Position numbers and translations under genes: made by a program
In this document: positions 22,046-33,272 of the stretch, in pieces
Layout of the letters: each line of letters opens with the position of its first letter
Numbering within the stretch: the stretch's first letter is position 1
Assembly: GCA_033085395.1 (NCBI GenBank)
Contig: JANQBS010000138.1
Location: 1 to 64,000 of the forward strand
Source: Xanthoparmelia taractica
Taxonomy: Eukaryota; Ascomycota; Lecanoromycetes; Lecanorales; Parmeliaceae
DNA: 64,000 bases
Direction: 5' to 3'
Notes under the pieces: generated by a model
Seen by the model: the letters and a program-made list of their open reading frames with translations, nothing else
What the model was told of the DNA's origin: nothing
The model's database searches: none

Positions 22046-23239
22046 CCACTCTCTCGCGCGATGGTCGTTCCTTGACCACTCCTATATCGCTCCATCCTGC
22101 GGCTCCTGCGAATGACACCGAGGCTTGACTATGAATTCTCTTTTGCACGTTCCTCAATCTTTCTCGGGTACTCCAAGTTTTTAAGTCGGTTTTTCGACGA
22201 GACAGACAGACGTATGTTGAGTAACCGACGAGGATAGGGAGTGCTGAGCGAGGAATTTGTTCTCCAAGCCACACCTGGACCGTTGATCCAGCATAGGACC
22301 CAACTTTGAACAGACTTCTCGCAAAGGCAAAAATGAAGACTGTTTGGAGCTCATTCTCTTGGGTTAGACGTACAACTCAGGTGACATCCAGTTGAAGGAT
22401 TTAACTAGCCCTGTATGGTACTTTTCCAGCTGCTTTTCTTTGAAAGCTGTCTCTTGCAACAGCTCAGCACCAGCTGGATGTCCAAACTCTTCCTCTTCGG
22501 GTTGCTAAATATAGCCATTGACATACTCTGGTGAATCTCTCTCTTAAAGATGAGTCTCATCTCACGCGCTAGCTCTCCCCCATCAGCAAAGCGCTGATCG
22601 CCTTGCGTCGTCAGGGTTTTCTCCCGTCTCCCATATTGGTCGAGTCGCATTATCCCTCCAAACAAGAAATTCCTCGGTAGGTCCATCATATCCATGCGTT
22701 AGTACCCGTTGCGCCAGCAGTGAGCAGTGATCGCGGAGACCTTCGACCTAGACTGTCTGCGTGACATGCGGGCGTTCGATTTGCTGTGGTGAACCCTCTA
22801 GGTATTCCTTCTTGATTAAAGAAGCTCTAGACTAGATGTAGGCAACCGAGATGGACGAAAGTTGCAAGCCACCGAACGCATAACAAAGGCGTACTTCCTA
22901 TGATGAGGATTAGCACATTTTCCCGGTGGCTTTGATAGAAGGGAGTTACCAACTTTCAAGTGCTCCAGAGCGTTCGGCTTGAATGGCGGAAAGTGATGAT
23001 GCTCAGCCAAGATTATTTCCATCAGCTTGATCTTTTCCGTAGGACGTATTCCCTTGAAAGTGACCAAGGTCTCCGCTGACTTGAGCGTAAATATCAGAAT
23101 TCGTGTTGTTTTGTGTCGAAATCATTGTCGTAAGCATTGCCACGGCCTCATCGTAGTGTATGGTAGCAATGTGTCAGCGACAGCTAGACTCCTCCCCTTG
23201 GCTGGGCTTGAGCGGCATAATCTCTCACACGGTGTACTG
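22046..23239. other. Intergenic, nothing recognised
   Basis: Normal composition with short minus-strand frames (for example 22405-22695 and 22816-23067) that have no recognisable domain. No repeat or RNA gene was identified. Confidence 0.35.
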
Positions 23240-23760
23240 AACAGTCCTATTCTTGAACCTCCAACTCTATTCTTGAACCTCCAACTTAACACTGTAGCAA
23301 AGCTTCTTTGGCTCCTCAGTCTGAGCGACCTAAGCTCTCACACCATGTACCAAATAGTCCTACTTTTGCAGCTCCGATCCACCACCATAGCGCAACTTCT
23401 TCGGCTCGCTTTGAGTGACCTGGCCTGGCTCATTCTTCAGCTCTGATTCAACACTGTAGCGAAATTTTTTCTCTTCCTTGGCCCAGTATGAGCATCCAAA
23501 GCTCCCACCAGGGGTCCTAGCGAGAGCTCCTCCTCATGCCCCATTTCAGCACTGTAGCGAACCCTCCTTTCCTCAATTTGAGAAACCCAAACTCCTGAAC
23601 AATGAACTGCCCTGGTTCACTCTTCAGCTCCAGTTTAGCACCGTAGCCAAACTTCCATTCCTCAGTGCAAGAAGCACAAGCTCCCACACAGTGAACCGGC
23701 CTGCTCCATTCTTCAAATTCCGTTGTAGCACCGTAGCGAAGCTTCCTTGCAATATGAAGA
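23240..23760 (+). repeat. Imperfect tandem repeat of about 90 bp, six units
   Basis: The motif (A/G)CACTGTAGCGAAGCTTCC and variants starts near 23287, 23380, 23450, 23549, 23637 and 23730 (spacing 70-99 bp), each followed by TCAG/GTGAG-rich sequence and CTCCCACAC.GTGAAC. On the plus strand several units read (S/N)TVAKLP or NTVAKLL with LSDLSSHT, so the unit may once have been coding. It is unrelated to the other two arrays. Confidence 0.65.
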
Positions 23761-24137
23761 TGGCGAGAACGGCGGGTATCAGGACTCAGAGGTGTGCTCA
23801 GTGCGTAAGGAGTCCGTTATCCCGGGCACCAATGCTAGGTGGCTGTGTAAGGTCAATATCCAACACAGAGCTGGAGCAAGAATAGCCAGGGCGCAAGAAC
23901 CCACAACAGGGACGGAGGCTTTGATGGCAGGGGATGGGATTTGGATGGCGGGTTTTCAGGTGAAAGGGCTGGTCGCTGTTGAGGAGATAAGGGAAGAGAG
24001 AGTGAGTTTTGGGGATTTGTAATTGAGGAGTATATATTTTTGTAGAGGGTTTTGGAGAAAGTAAACGAGGGAGACAACGTAAACGAGTTGCAGTGCTACA
24101 CGACAAAAACGGCTCTCGGCGTATGTCTAGTGTGCTG

Positions 24138-24611
24138 TTATACAATAGGACAAGTATCACTTTTCCGGACAGAAGCGTAGATTGGACGATGAGTTATTAC
24201 AGTGAGAGTATCGTTGAAGACATGTTTGGAGTAGAAGTAATACATATCGTTCACTGCATCTGACATAAGAACACAAAGCTGATTATCACTATGGTTAAAA
24301 CCGATCTTAATGACACTTAGTGAGAGACTTTCATGTATACTGCTAGCCGCTCTTGATGAATAAAACCCAGTCAAATTATAAGAGAGAAAAGAGAAGCCCA
24401 AGGTCAATGGCCCTCTATGGTAGTCAAAGCCCATAGGCATTACCCAAGTAGTTGTAGATGTGTACGAAGGAGAAATTCTCTGCGGGATTAAATACCCACG
24501 GCGGCCGCCGATCTCCGCGCTAAAAGACCCCATAGCTAACCGGAGTTCAGTGGTGTCATGCTTCGAGAAAGGAATAAGTGGTGGGCTGTAAAGTATTGCC
24601 GGGGATGCCAA
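24138..24611 (-). CDS. Hypothetical ORF fragment, about 157 aa
   Basis: A minus-strand open frame with protein-like composition (SPAILYSPPLIPFSKHDTTE .. WVMPMGFDYHRGPLTLGFSF .. FNHSDNQLCVLMSDAVND). No ATG begins it; the frame is open for another 18 codons upstream (SLALNKSESLHDCE) to a TGA, so it may be an internal exon or a truncated gene. No signal peptide, membrane segment or known family was recognised. It lies downstream of the 3' end of PUF6 on the same strand. Confidence 0.3.
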   Translation of the reverse strand: MASPAILYSPPLIPFSKHDTTELRLAMGSFSAEIGGRRGYLIPQRISPSYTSTTTWVMPMGFDYHRGPLTLGFSFLSYNLTGFYSSRAASSIHESLSLSVIKIGFNHSDNQLCVLMSDAVNDMYYFYSKHVFNDTLTVITHRPIYASVRKSDTCPIV

Positions 24612-24713
24612 TTCACAATCATGGAGTGACTCGCTTTTGTTAAGTGCCAGAGAGATTCACAGAGCAGTGAGGACTGAGAAGATTGTGGACAATGAAGGGT
24701 CAAACCAAGCTAC

Positions 24714-26884
24714 TCACTTCTGTTCAAGCTTCTTGAGTAGAAGCTGAGTTCCCTTATTTCCAGTCTTCACAGGCGCCTCCTCCTCGGACTTGGACCCTTT
24801 CAGCTTCTTGCCCTTCACCTTACCACTTCTCTCCTCTGCTGGTCCAGCCGCTGCGACAAGCTTCTGCCTACTTTTCTCCTTACTCAATGTTTCATTCAAC
24901 TCCTCTACGTGAGTAAATCCCGGCGCTTCCAATAACCCAACGACAACAAATGAGTTAGCACCCGTCGCCCAATCCAAAATCTCATCCTTGATCACGCTGT
25001 GAAAGACATCATGGAACCTTAGGGGGGGTTCTGCGAGGTCAATTCCCTTTGTCGTAGGATTGAACCGTCCACCAAGCACCAGACTCTTCAACATTCTTCC
25101 AGCGGCGGGTGACTCCAACAATGACTTGGTCTTGTCATCACCTTTTGCCAATGCAGCAATGGCAGTCAGAGCAAGCTCTCTTCCCCCAGGAGCGCCGAGA
25201 AGTACTTCACCGATGAATTGACATCCGAAGCTCGTCGATACTAATTCTTTGGCTTTTGAAGATATCAGTGAAAGCAAAGATGGGGAAAGTGATGCCACCA
25301 GTTCTTTCCGCCTCAGCTCGGGATCCTTCTTCGACGTCGTCCTTCGAATTCTATGAACCTCATCTAATAACTTAAGGTCCTCGTTCGGCAAAACTGCCTT
25401 CACTTTGCCGCAGAATGGGTAGAGAAGCGTCATTCGCGCATTGGGATGACTGACAGCTTGCAGTAGATCCTGCTGTTGGCTCTCTGAGAGTGGTTCTTTA
25501 CCTACAAGTTCGGGAAAAACGGATTTGGAGACCAGTACTGTATCATCTATGACATCGTAGACGGCCAAGAGGACCTGATGCCCGTAAGCGTCGTAAGCCA
25601 GTACCTTTATAGTCTCCTTGTACGTCTTCAGGATTTGTTTTCGGTCTTTCGCGTTACCATATGTAAGAGCCAGGCATACAAGACGAGCGCCAGACTTGGT
25701 AAAGGCCAGATTCTTGAGTAAATCGCCTTCTTCGTCACCCTTTAAGAGCTCGATAAACTCGGTAGCTTCTTCGCTTCCGGGCGCCAGGTTGAGGAATTGC
25801 TGCAGCATGGCGTCGTGAAGTATCGTAAAGCCTGTAGTCTTTTTCTGCACAAGTAGATTGACTAGGTCATGTAAAGATCGCATGATAGGTGTCCTTTTCT
25901 CCGGACGGTCTTCAAGTATCCTGTTCAAGTCTGCAGATATTGGGCTAGTCTCACCAGACTTGAACAGCGCGAACTCGGCGCCATACCATTCTCGTAAAAG
26001 GGTAGCTTTCTGTGAGGACGTGGCAATACCTCGGTATATATCATCCAATATCCAGGAAGCTTCTGGATGCTTTATCATCCGTCTCACATGGCCGTAGAAT
26101 TCTGGCACGACCATATCCCTAGTCTCTTCGTCGCCATGCACCAGAATCTTTCCGATCAAGAATTTTGCATATTTACTCTCAGCCAAACTCCTATACTCAT
26201 CCTTCAATTCTCTTGCTATCATCTTCCGTTGATCAATGTTGGCGTATTTGAGAGCCGTCTGGATGACTCTGACTGAGTCGTGCTTGAAAACGAAGTCCTT
26301 GACTCGCCCGGTAATAATCTCGAACAATTCCGTGACCAGCACTTTCCTCTCTTCTTTCGGCACATGAGATTTTCGCCGCAAGCGTTCCCAGAGCTTCTTC
26401 GAACGAGCTATCGAATCTGCGTTGGGTTTGGCAGCTTTGCGCTCTTGCTTTTCAACCCTTTGCTTCGCGTGTGCTTCTTTTGATGTACTTCCTGCTCGGA
26501 TATCAGCTACAACCAGCCAACTATGATTTATTATGACATGCCTGATGCGGTGCCATTTGTATTCGGAACCTTCTTTACAGACTTCGACGCATCCGCTGCC
26601 TCAGCAATCTTTACCCCTTCTTCAGCATCGTCACTGGGGACCCCAACACCTTCCCAATGTTCGCCAGCCTCAACCTCATCACCTGACGGCCAGCTAACGC
26701 CGTCATCGTCGCCACTTTGCGATGTAGTGTCTGATTCCACTAAAGGATCTGAATCCGTGGCTGTCTCTAAATCCTGTACATGTTTCGAGCCGTTTACAAG
26801 ATTTGCTTCCTTTCTTGGCTTTTTTGGAGTGCTGCCAGTGTGAAATTTTGAATCAGGGTTCTCCTTGCGCTTTGCTGCTGCCAT
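24714..26884 (-). CDS. PUF6: Pumilio-family RNA-binding protein Puf6 (ribosome biogenesis), 706 aa
   Basis: Two exons: 26884-26538 and 26487-24714, with an intron of 50 bases that holds a GCTGAT branch site (its GTCATA donor is not optimal). The product is 706 aa. An acidic, disordered N-terminus (about 1-115) is followed by a basic helix KQERKAAKPNADSIARSKKL and the Puf6/PUM3 core: GRVKDFVFKHDSVRVIQTAL, YAKFLIGKILVHG and HPEASWILDDIYRG, Pumilio-type helical repeats. A C-terminal CPL-like region ends in a Lys-rich tail (KVKGKKLKGSKSE). In yeast Puf6 is a nucleolar 60S assembly factor that also represses ASH1 mRNA; the same role is inferred here. The length fits fungal orthologues and the frame is intact. 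Confidence 0.92.
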
Positions 26885-27350
26885 TGCGGGCCGTTTTGTC
26901 TGAAAGACAGAAGGCTTGTGGGGAGTCGAGTGGGTGAAGGAGGGAGGATATTTTTCACGGCCCTCCCGGCAAAAGTTGCCTCATGAGTTTCGCGAGGGCC
27001 AATATCATGTCTAGGCAAAATATACTGCAAGCCTGCAATACAGAGCAAGTATCTCAGCGCATACGGGGAAGTCTAGTATTGTTTTTTGACTTCTTCTGAT
27101 CAGGCAGCTAACACCACTGATACCCACTGTACTGGAGCCTGCTCCTCATATATAACGTCATGCATTGTCGCTAATTATTACCACCAGTGGCCTCGCAGCC
27201 GTATGTTAGGTGTAGTGATAGGATCTTCAGATTGTAGATGTCCAGGAACCCCAATACGCCCTCTCATTAGAATGCACCAATACCCAATTCGTAGCAATAC
27301 CATCGTTTTCCATTATAGCAGAGGCCTTTTTAACCTTGCCCATTGACGAC
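26885..27350. promoter_or_regulatory. Intergenic, PUF6 promoter side
   Basis: 466 bp between the PUF6 start and the 3' end of the next minus-strand gene. No ORF is supported. No named element was identified. Confidence 0.45.
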
Positions 27351-28294
27351 CTATTTAACAACTCCTTCGTCATTCCCATTGGCAGTTGATCGATCAATGT
27401 TACCTAGCTCGGCACCTTGACCAACACTCTGCCCACGCTTCCTGCCTGGAAGATGAAAGCCTCTATGACTCGAAGTTGGTCGAGGAGCATCTCCTGTCGG
27501 TGGCGTCTCAGAGTTGTCGCCAAAGCGCGCAAAGATGCTCTTTTTCTTGGGTGGTTGTTTTCCTTCGTCATTGAGTCCCACATCCTCGAAACCTTCCTCA
27601 TCCTCAGTCGTCGGCTCTGGTCGGGAGTACGAGTTGGATTTGACTGCGGAACGCGACGGACGGGACATTGTGGAGTCCAAGCTTTGCCGTGCCGCGGCAG
27701 ATTCGTGTGGGTAGACTGGAGAGCGGGCGGAGATATCCTGCAGAAGATGGGATTAGAAACGATGTTTTCGGCAGGTGAGCTGAATACTTGTCTTACAAAA
27801 GACCTGCGGTACGATTCGAACGATTCGCGGGAGATAGAGAAAGGCTCGTTCTCGTTGAGCATGCTCCGATGGTTGGAGGACATGGTAGACGTGGGTGATT
27901 TCTGCCAAAAGCTCTTCTTTTCTGGGGGTGAAGGCTATTGCATCGATGAGCGCCATTGTGCTGACACAAAAGCGTGGGGCCCCTCGGGAATGCTCACGGG
28001 AAGATAGACACCACTATCGTTGACAACTGAATGTCTCAGATCAGCTCGATCCTCCAGTTTCATGCGGGTCATAGCGCGTTTGGGGCACACACCGCTCAGC
28101 TTGTACTCGGTAGTCTCCTCTTTCCGTGGTTTGATGCTCAATGACGACGAGGCCCTTGATCCAGAGTAGCTCGACTTGTCTGATGTGTGGTCACTACGAA
28201 CGCCAAGGGAAGGCCTGACATTCTCGTCTGCAGTCGTCGGTGCGCCATTGACAAGCGGCGCCTTCTTGTTGAAGGGATTGCGGAATGGAGGCAT
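27351..28294 (-). CDS. Conserved fungal disordered protein, 251 aa, four exons
   Basis: Exons 28294-28093, 28026-27998, 27934-27797 and 27737-27351; all introns (66, 63 and 59 bases) have GT..AG ends, and the frame joins cleanly (756 coding bases including the stop). The protein starts MPPFRNPFNKKAP, has a Ser-rich stretch (SSYSGSRASSSLSIKPRKEE), then VNDSGVYLPPSPPEKKSFW, NEPFSISRESFESYRRSFD, an acidic EDEEGFEDVG and KKKSIFARFGD. No membrane segment or enzyme motif. The short conserved blocks in a disordered background suggest a regulatory or adaptor protein. I recall similar uncharacterised proteins in Aspergillus-like fungi, but the function is unknown. Confidence 0.82.
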
Positions 28295-29513
28295 GGTGAA
28301 GGGTAATTATGGTATTCAATTGATGCAACGGTTTGCCGATGTAGAGTATATGTAAGTAAGCAATCAAAGCATCAATGTTATGATCCCTCTTGGTCGTCGA
28401 GAGATGAGCTGTATAGTAGTATAACGGCAAACCGGGATCTCGGAACACGATTGACCGAGCTAGAGCGGGAAGCTGCAAGCGAGAGCGAAGTTACTTGGTA
28501 GGGCAACCCTGGTAACCCAAACAATCTGCGACAGTCTCCGGAAGCGTCGCTACTACCATTTTGGGTCGATATAAAGGTCTATTGTCCTAGCTTATTGAAG
28601 TCGGTCTACGAGGTACAATCAGATATGTCGAGATCTCATCCTGCATTACCTTTCTCCGCAAAAGTTCTAGGAATAGCTTCAGCTAAACGCTAGGCAGCGG
28701 GTGAGTGACACGCCATCCCGCTTCGAGACGGATGAAGAATTACTTGAAACTTGGTCACTGCCCATGCGCCGACGTTTGACTCAACCATAGCTTGTGCTGA
28801 TACCGTAGTGAGAAGCTATTATCAGTGTTATACGTGGCATCGGAAATGCTGCGATAGATGCACAACCCACTAGCTATCAAGCCCTCAAGGAATTAATGCG
28901 AAGCAAATTCTAAAGGTGGTCGGCGCAAAGGAAGACTATTCGGGAGTACCTTTGCATGCGACCCGATGGTCCCGACTCCCCATTGGGTGAGATGCTGCAG
29001 GCAATTGAAGGAGATATTCGGGCTCCCTCATAGGTGGGGTAAATTCCCTGAACACCTTGTGAAACAGACAAGAAGTTTTGGAAGCATTTCAAGTGATAAA
29101 TGATTGGAACCCGGAAAGCAAGAAAAGTAACATCCTTGTATCGCATCAAATACTAAGAAAGGAGATGGCGAGCGCGTAGAGTGTATATTGACGTATATCG
29201 TAGCCAAATCAGGACGCCCAGTCAAGCAAGGCACGGGATCCAGATAGGCACAAACTTGCATACTGCGCTTAACGCAAAGTCCTCCTCTTCGTCACCTCCC
29301 TTGTCACTCACTATCAAGTGCTGTTTGTCCACCCTTTGGAAGTTTCAGGTCCTACCTCACATAGTCATCACCATCATTCATTCGCCTTCTCTTTTAACCA
29401 CTACTTGAGTACCTTAACACCTAATATGCCTTCTTATCTGCCCTGACCCTCCACAGCAACGACGACCACCTCTATTAAAAATTGGCCTGCCAATCAAGAG
29501 CTTCGACGTCGTC
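28295..29513. promoter_or_regulatory. Divergent promoter region
   Basis: 1.2 kb between two divergent starts, therefore likely two promoters. The right part has CT-rich tracts (29279-29300, 29380-29400). No ORF, repeat or RNA gene was recognised. Confidence 0.45.
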
Positions 29514-31069
29514 ATGGGGAAAGCGTTCTTCACAGGATGGGCGCTATGGGAGAAGATGGTCTTCGTAAGTCAGATAGAGCAAGAGCACTTGTACGACATC
29601 TTACTGACTAGCTCAACCCTCAGATCCTCGGAGCCTCCATCGTATGCTGGCCCAACCCAAAGCCTTGAAACCGTACAAAACTGACTGGCACAGCTCCTGG
29701 TCATACTCATCGGGCTCATGAAGCTGACCTACAACAAATGGAGACTCCGCAAATACACAGCCGTCGCCGAGACTAAGGCGGCTTTGCGGCGGGAGATGCA
29801 GCACACTGCTAGCGTCAAGCGAGGCCGAAGCCAGCGTCAACAAATTCCATTCGGGGTTCGAGCGCTGGAAAGTGGCATTGAGGTGGATGGTGTTTGGATA
29901 TCTGGAACAAACACTCCAAGCAGCATGCCTGGCAGTCCGAGTATAGCCGCGATGAAAGCGCAGCCACCCCCCGGAGCGCATTCACGTGAGGCGTCATCAT
30001 CAAATTCCAAGATGTCACGCATCGAGATTCCGCAACCAGTTCATGGATATCCTGGCATGAATCACTCATCTGGGCCTTCATACAAGAATTCAACCCCAGT
30101 CGATAGACCTGTGTCATCAGAGCGACAGCAAAAGAAGCCACCCCCCTTCGATTATCAAAGTGTTGGCCGACCTACATACCAACCCCGTCGGTCCTCGCAA
30201 TTGAGGTTCAGCAACTCACTAGACCCGCAGAATTCGGAAGCGCTCGCAGTATTGGAAGGCCGTACCACGGGCACTGGTCCGAAAGGAAAACGCCCTGAAG
30301 GTAAACTTATCTCGATGTCTCTGGAAGGATAAAATGCTAACCTAAAGAATGCTCAGAATCTGACTCATCAGAAGAATATCGTGACTCCAGATTGTGGCCT
30401 GGCCACTCCAAGAGCTCATCCGGCAGCGAAAATCATAGTGAAGCGAACCAGCCGATCGAACCTAAACGGTCGTCGAACGGTTACCTTCGTCCCACATCTC
30501 GCCAGCCTCCGCATACTCGTACCTCCAACTCTTACAACCCTGAAAGGTACAAGCCTGTCCAGCTCGACCCCCTTGCAAGCAATACCGAATCATATATGGA
30601 TGAAGTGGGTCGACTGCATGTCCGAAATCGAGAAAGCGGGATGACTGTAGTCTATGCGCCTGTTGAAGATTCTGTCTCTCGGAGGCTTGCTTCGTCCCAT
30701 GGCTCCGCCCAGGAAGCCAGCGACCCCTTCGCTACCCCCGAAACGTCACCTAAGGAGGACCGCATTCCAGTCATGGTTGACGGCCCGCCTGCAGATCAAC
30801 ACTCTGATTTAATCGGTAATGGCGACATTGACTATGTGCAAGGCCATGCCCAGCCTTTGCGACCTTTTGATGGTAATCGACAACTAAGACGGTCTCAAGT
30901 CATCCGCAAGGTCAATGATGGGTTTGAGATCCTTCGTCCTGGCACTTTAGACACCCCTAGACGAAGCAGCGACATCACGGACTTGAGGGGGGATTACGAC
31001 CGGAAACCCAAGAAGCTACAGCGGCGGAGCCGGGCCTCTAGCGGGTCCATTTTTGTCGAGGATGTATAG
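29514..31069 (+). CDS. Single-pass membrane protein with long disordered tail, 462 aa
   Basis: Exons 29514-29564, 29624-29641, 29694-30300 and 30357-31069, joined by three GT..AG introns of 52-59 bases with ACTGACTA, ACTGACT and GCTAACC branch sites. Exon 2 is only 18 bases. The product begins MGKAFFTGWALWEKMVFILGASILLVILIG.., one hydrophobic segment at about residues 15-32, followed by a basic stretch (KWRLRKY). Next is a short conserved block, QQIPFGVRALESGIEVDGVW, near residues 80-99. The rest is Ser/Pro/Arg-rich and probably cytosolic and disordered. It resembles uncharacterised proteins of filamentous ascomycetes; role unknown. ER or plasma-membrane anchoring is inferred from the N-terminal segment. 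Confidence 0.85.
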
Positions 31070-31694
31070 CAACACAGACCGATCACTGGAAGGCTGTTTC
31101 CCATTACCAACTGCATTTTCACATGACATTTGAGATCGAATTGGGATAAGGAAGCGCGAGCAACCAATGCAGGGTTAATCAGCAGGCATCAAAAGGCGCA
31201 CCGGTATACCAAAAGGTGGAGGTTTGATTTTAGCATATGAAGGATTCGGCATACGCATCTCGACAAGGCAATTCAGATACCTTCAGAAGGCAATAGAGCA
31301 CCCGGATAATGGACCGATTGCTTGGTGGATGGCATTAGCCCTGTAACAGTAGACTTAATGACTAAAAGAGCAGTGGACGATTTACATGGAGCTGCTTGAT
31401 CTTTGCTAACCAGGTGAAAAGTCCTGAATTCGAGGTACTTCTCAAAGATTTCCAGCCCCTGACTGTGCCTCTGTTACATTTAAATTATCAATTGTCTACA
31501 AATCACGTGACCTGGCGACGCCAATGTCGCGTCGCGTTTTTCTGTTGCTTGGAACCAACCAACATTTGCCACACCATTTCGAAGCCTATCCTTCTCGCAC
31601 GCGCTGGAGTCCGGTGCACAAATCAAGCAAGTACGAGAGCAACAGAGTTCGTCACACCGTTTTTGATCTGTTCGACCTTGGAATTCTCGCTGTC
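31070..31694. promoter_or_regulatory. RAD51 upstream region
   Basis: 625 bp between two plus-strand genes. A GTCGCGTCGCGTTTTT tract at 31527-31542 and an ACGCGC at about 31599-31604 are GC-rich landmarks that resemble, but do not equal, the ACGCGT cell-cycle box seen at some DNA repair genes. Their regulatory role is inference only. Confidence 0.35.
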
Positions 31695-32908
31695 ATGAGT
31701 ACGGAAGAAGCCGAGGAGACTCAATCAACCTTTGGAGATGGCGCTGGAGGACCTGGAGCTCCCACTCCGTTAACAGTGTTGGAAGTATGATAGAAAATGT
31801 CTGGACTGTGACGAGCAACATTGACTGAAGTTTCAGGGCGTTGCCGGTCTGTCTGCCCGAGATATCAAGCTCATAGTCGATGGAGGGTTCAATACTGTCG
31901 AGTCGGTGGCCTATACGTGGGTTGATTCGAGATTTGACATTATGGACAATGGCTGAGATTACAAAGGCCTCGCAGGGTTCTAGAGCAAATCAAAGGGATC
32001 TCGGAACAGAAGGCCACCAAGGTCCTAGCAGAAGGTCCACCCCACCTCCTTCTCCTATACTTTACCACCTCGCTGATCCATTCTTCCACCCTACAGCCTC
32101 CAAGCTTGTGCCCATGGGCTTCACCACTGCTACGGAAATGCACCAACGCCGGTCTGAGCTCATCTCCATCACCACTGGCTCCAAACAACTCGACACCCTC
32201 CTCGCCGGCGGCATCGAAACGGGCTCGGTGACAGAAATTTTCGGCGAGTTCCGAACGGGGAAATCTCAAATCTGCCATACCCTCGCCGTAACATGTCAAC
32301 TGCCATTCGACATGGGTGGCGGGGAGGGAAAATGCCTATATATCGATACAGAAGGGACATTCCGACCCGTACGACTCTTATCCGTAGCGAACAGATACGG
32401 TCTCTCCGGCGAAGAGGTCTTAGACAACGTCGCCTACGCCCGCGCCTACAACTCAGACCACCAGCTCCAACTCCTCAACCAAGCCTCAAACATGATGTGC
32501 GAAACCCGCTTCTCCCTCCTCATCGTCGACTCCGCCACCTCCCTCTACCGCACCGACTTCTCCGGCCGCGGCGAACTCTCCTCTCGACAAACACACCTCG
32601 CGAAATTCATGCGCACGCTGCAACGTCTCGCGGACGAATTCGGCATCGCGGTCGTTATTACGAATCAAGTCGTTGCGCAGGTTGACGGCGGGTCGAGTGC
32701 CATGTTTAATCCGGATCCGAAGAAGCCAATTGGAGGGAATATTATTGCGCATGCGAGTACGACGAGGTTGAGCCTTAAGAAGGGGAGGGGGGAGACGAGG
32801 ATTTGTAAGATTTATGATAGTCCGTGTTTGCCGGAGAGCGATTGTCTGTTTGCGATTAAGGAGGATGGGATTGGGGATCCGAGTCCGAAGGATTTGGAAA
32901 AGGATTGA
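31695..32908 (+). CDS. RAD51: Rad51 recombinase, 349 aa
   Basis: Exons 31695-31784, 31837-31916, 31967-32034 and 32097-32908; introns of 50-62 bases, frame intact. The N-terminal helix-hairpin-helix domain reads GLSARDIKLIVDGGFNTVES (about 34-53) and LEQIKGISEQKATKVL (62-77). The RecA-type core has Walker A GEFRTGKSQ (129-137), the GGGEGKCLYIDTEGTFRP signature (153-170), Walker B LLIVDSAT (220-227) and the DNA-binding loops around SSRQTHLAKFMRTLQ and NQVVAQVDGGSSAMF. The ATPase forms nucleoprotein filaments on single-stranded DNA and drives strand exchange in homologous recombination (uvsC in Aspergillus, mei-3 in Neurospora). The length matches fungal Rad51. The last exon is notably C-rich at third positions from 32160 to 32600. 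Confidence 0.97.
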
Positions 32909-33272
32909 TGATTGGGGGTAGGGGGTAGAGGTAGGGGGGCCTGGGAAGGTGTGGAAGGAAAGGCAAGGGTTGAGGTACATAGCATGATTTGCCATGATTA
33001 TGGATTTATGTTTGCATGGCGCTGGGTTGAGATCATGATTTCTAGAATCATAATGATCACTAGCTTCTCTGAAGACAACAGGAAGAGTGGATCGTCGGCC
33101 GGAGTATGAAGATGGGATGTATCTGGCAGAGCTTTTGCGTTGCAGCTTTCGTCATCTTGGGTAGATAGATACCTAGCAGCTATGACCCGCGCCTTCAAAG
33201 CCGCCGCCTATCTTTCCATTCCCCTCAAAACATGCAACCGAAATACCTGCTTTCACCTTTCCTCCTTCCCCC
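32909..33272. terminator. Convergent 3' region with G-quadruplex-like tract
   Basis: 364 bp between the RAD51 and NUP120 stop codons. Directly after the RAD51 stop, 32914-32945 has four G runs (5, 5, 6 and 3 G) separated by short loops, a motif able to form a G-quadruplex in DNA or in the 3' UTR. It probably contains both 3' ends; a role in termination is inference. Confidence 0.4.

Noticed and set aside
17560..23760. CRISPR-like array
   Set aside because: Units are contiguous and diverged without unique spacers, and the genome is fungal.
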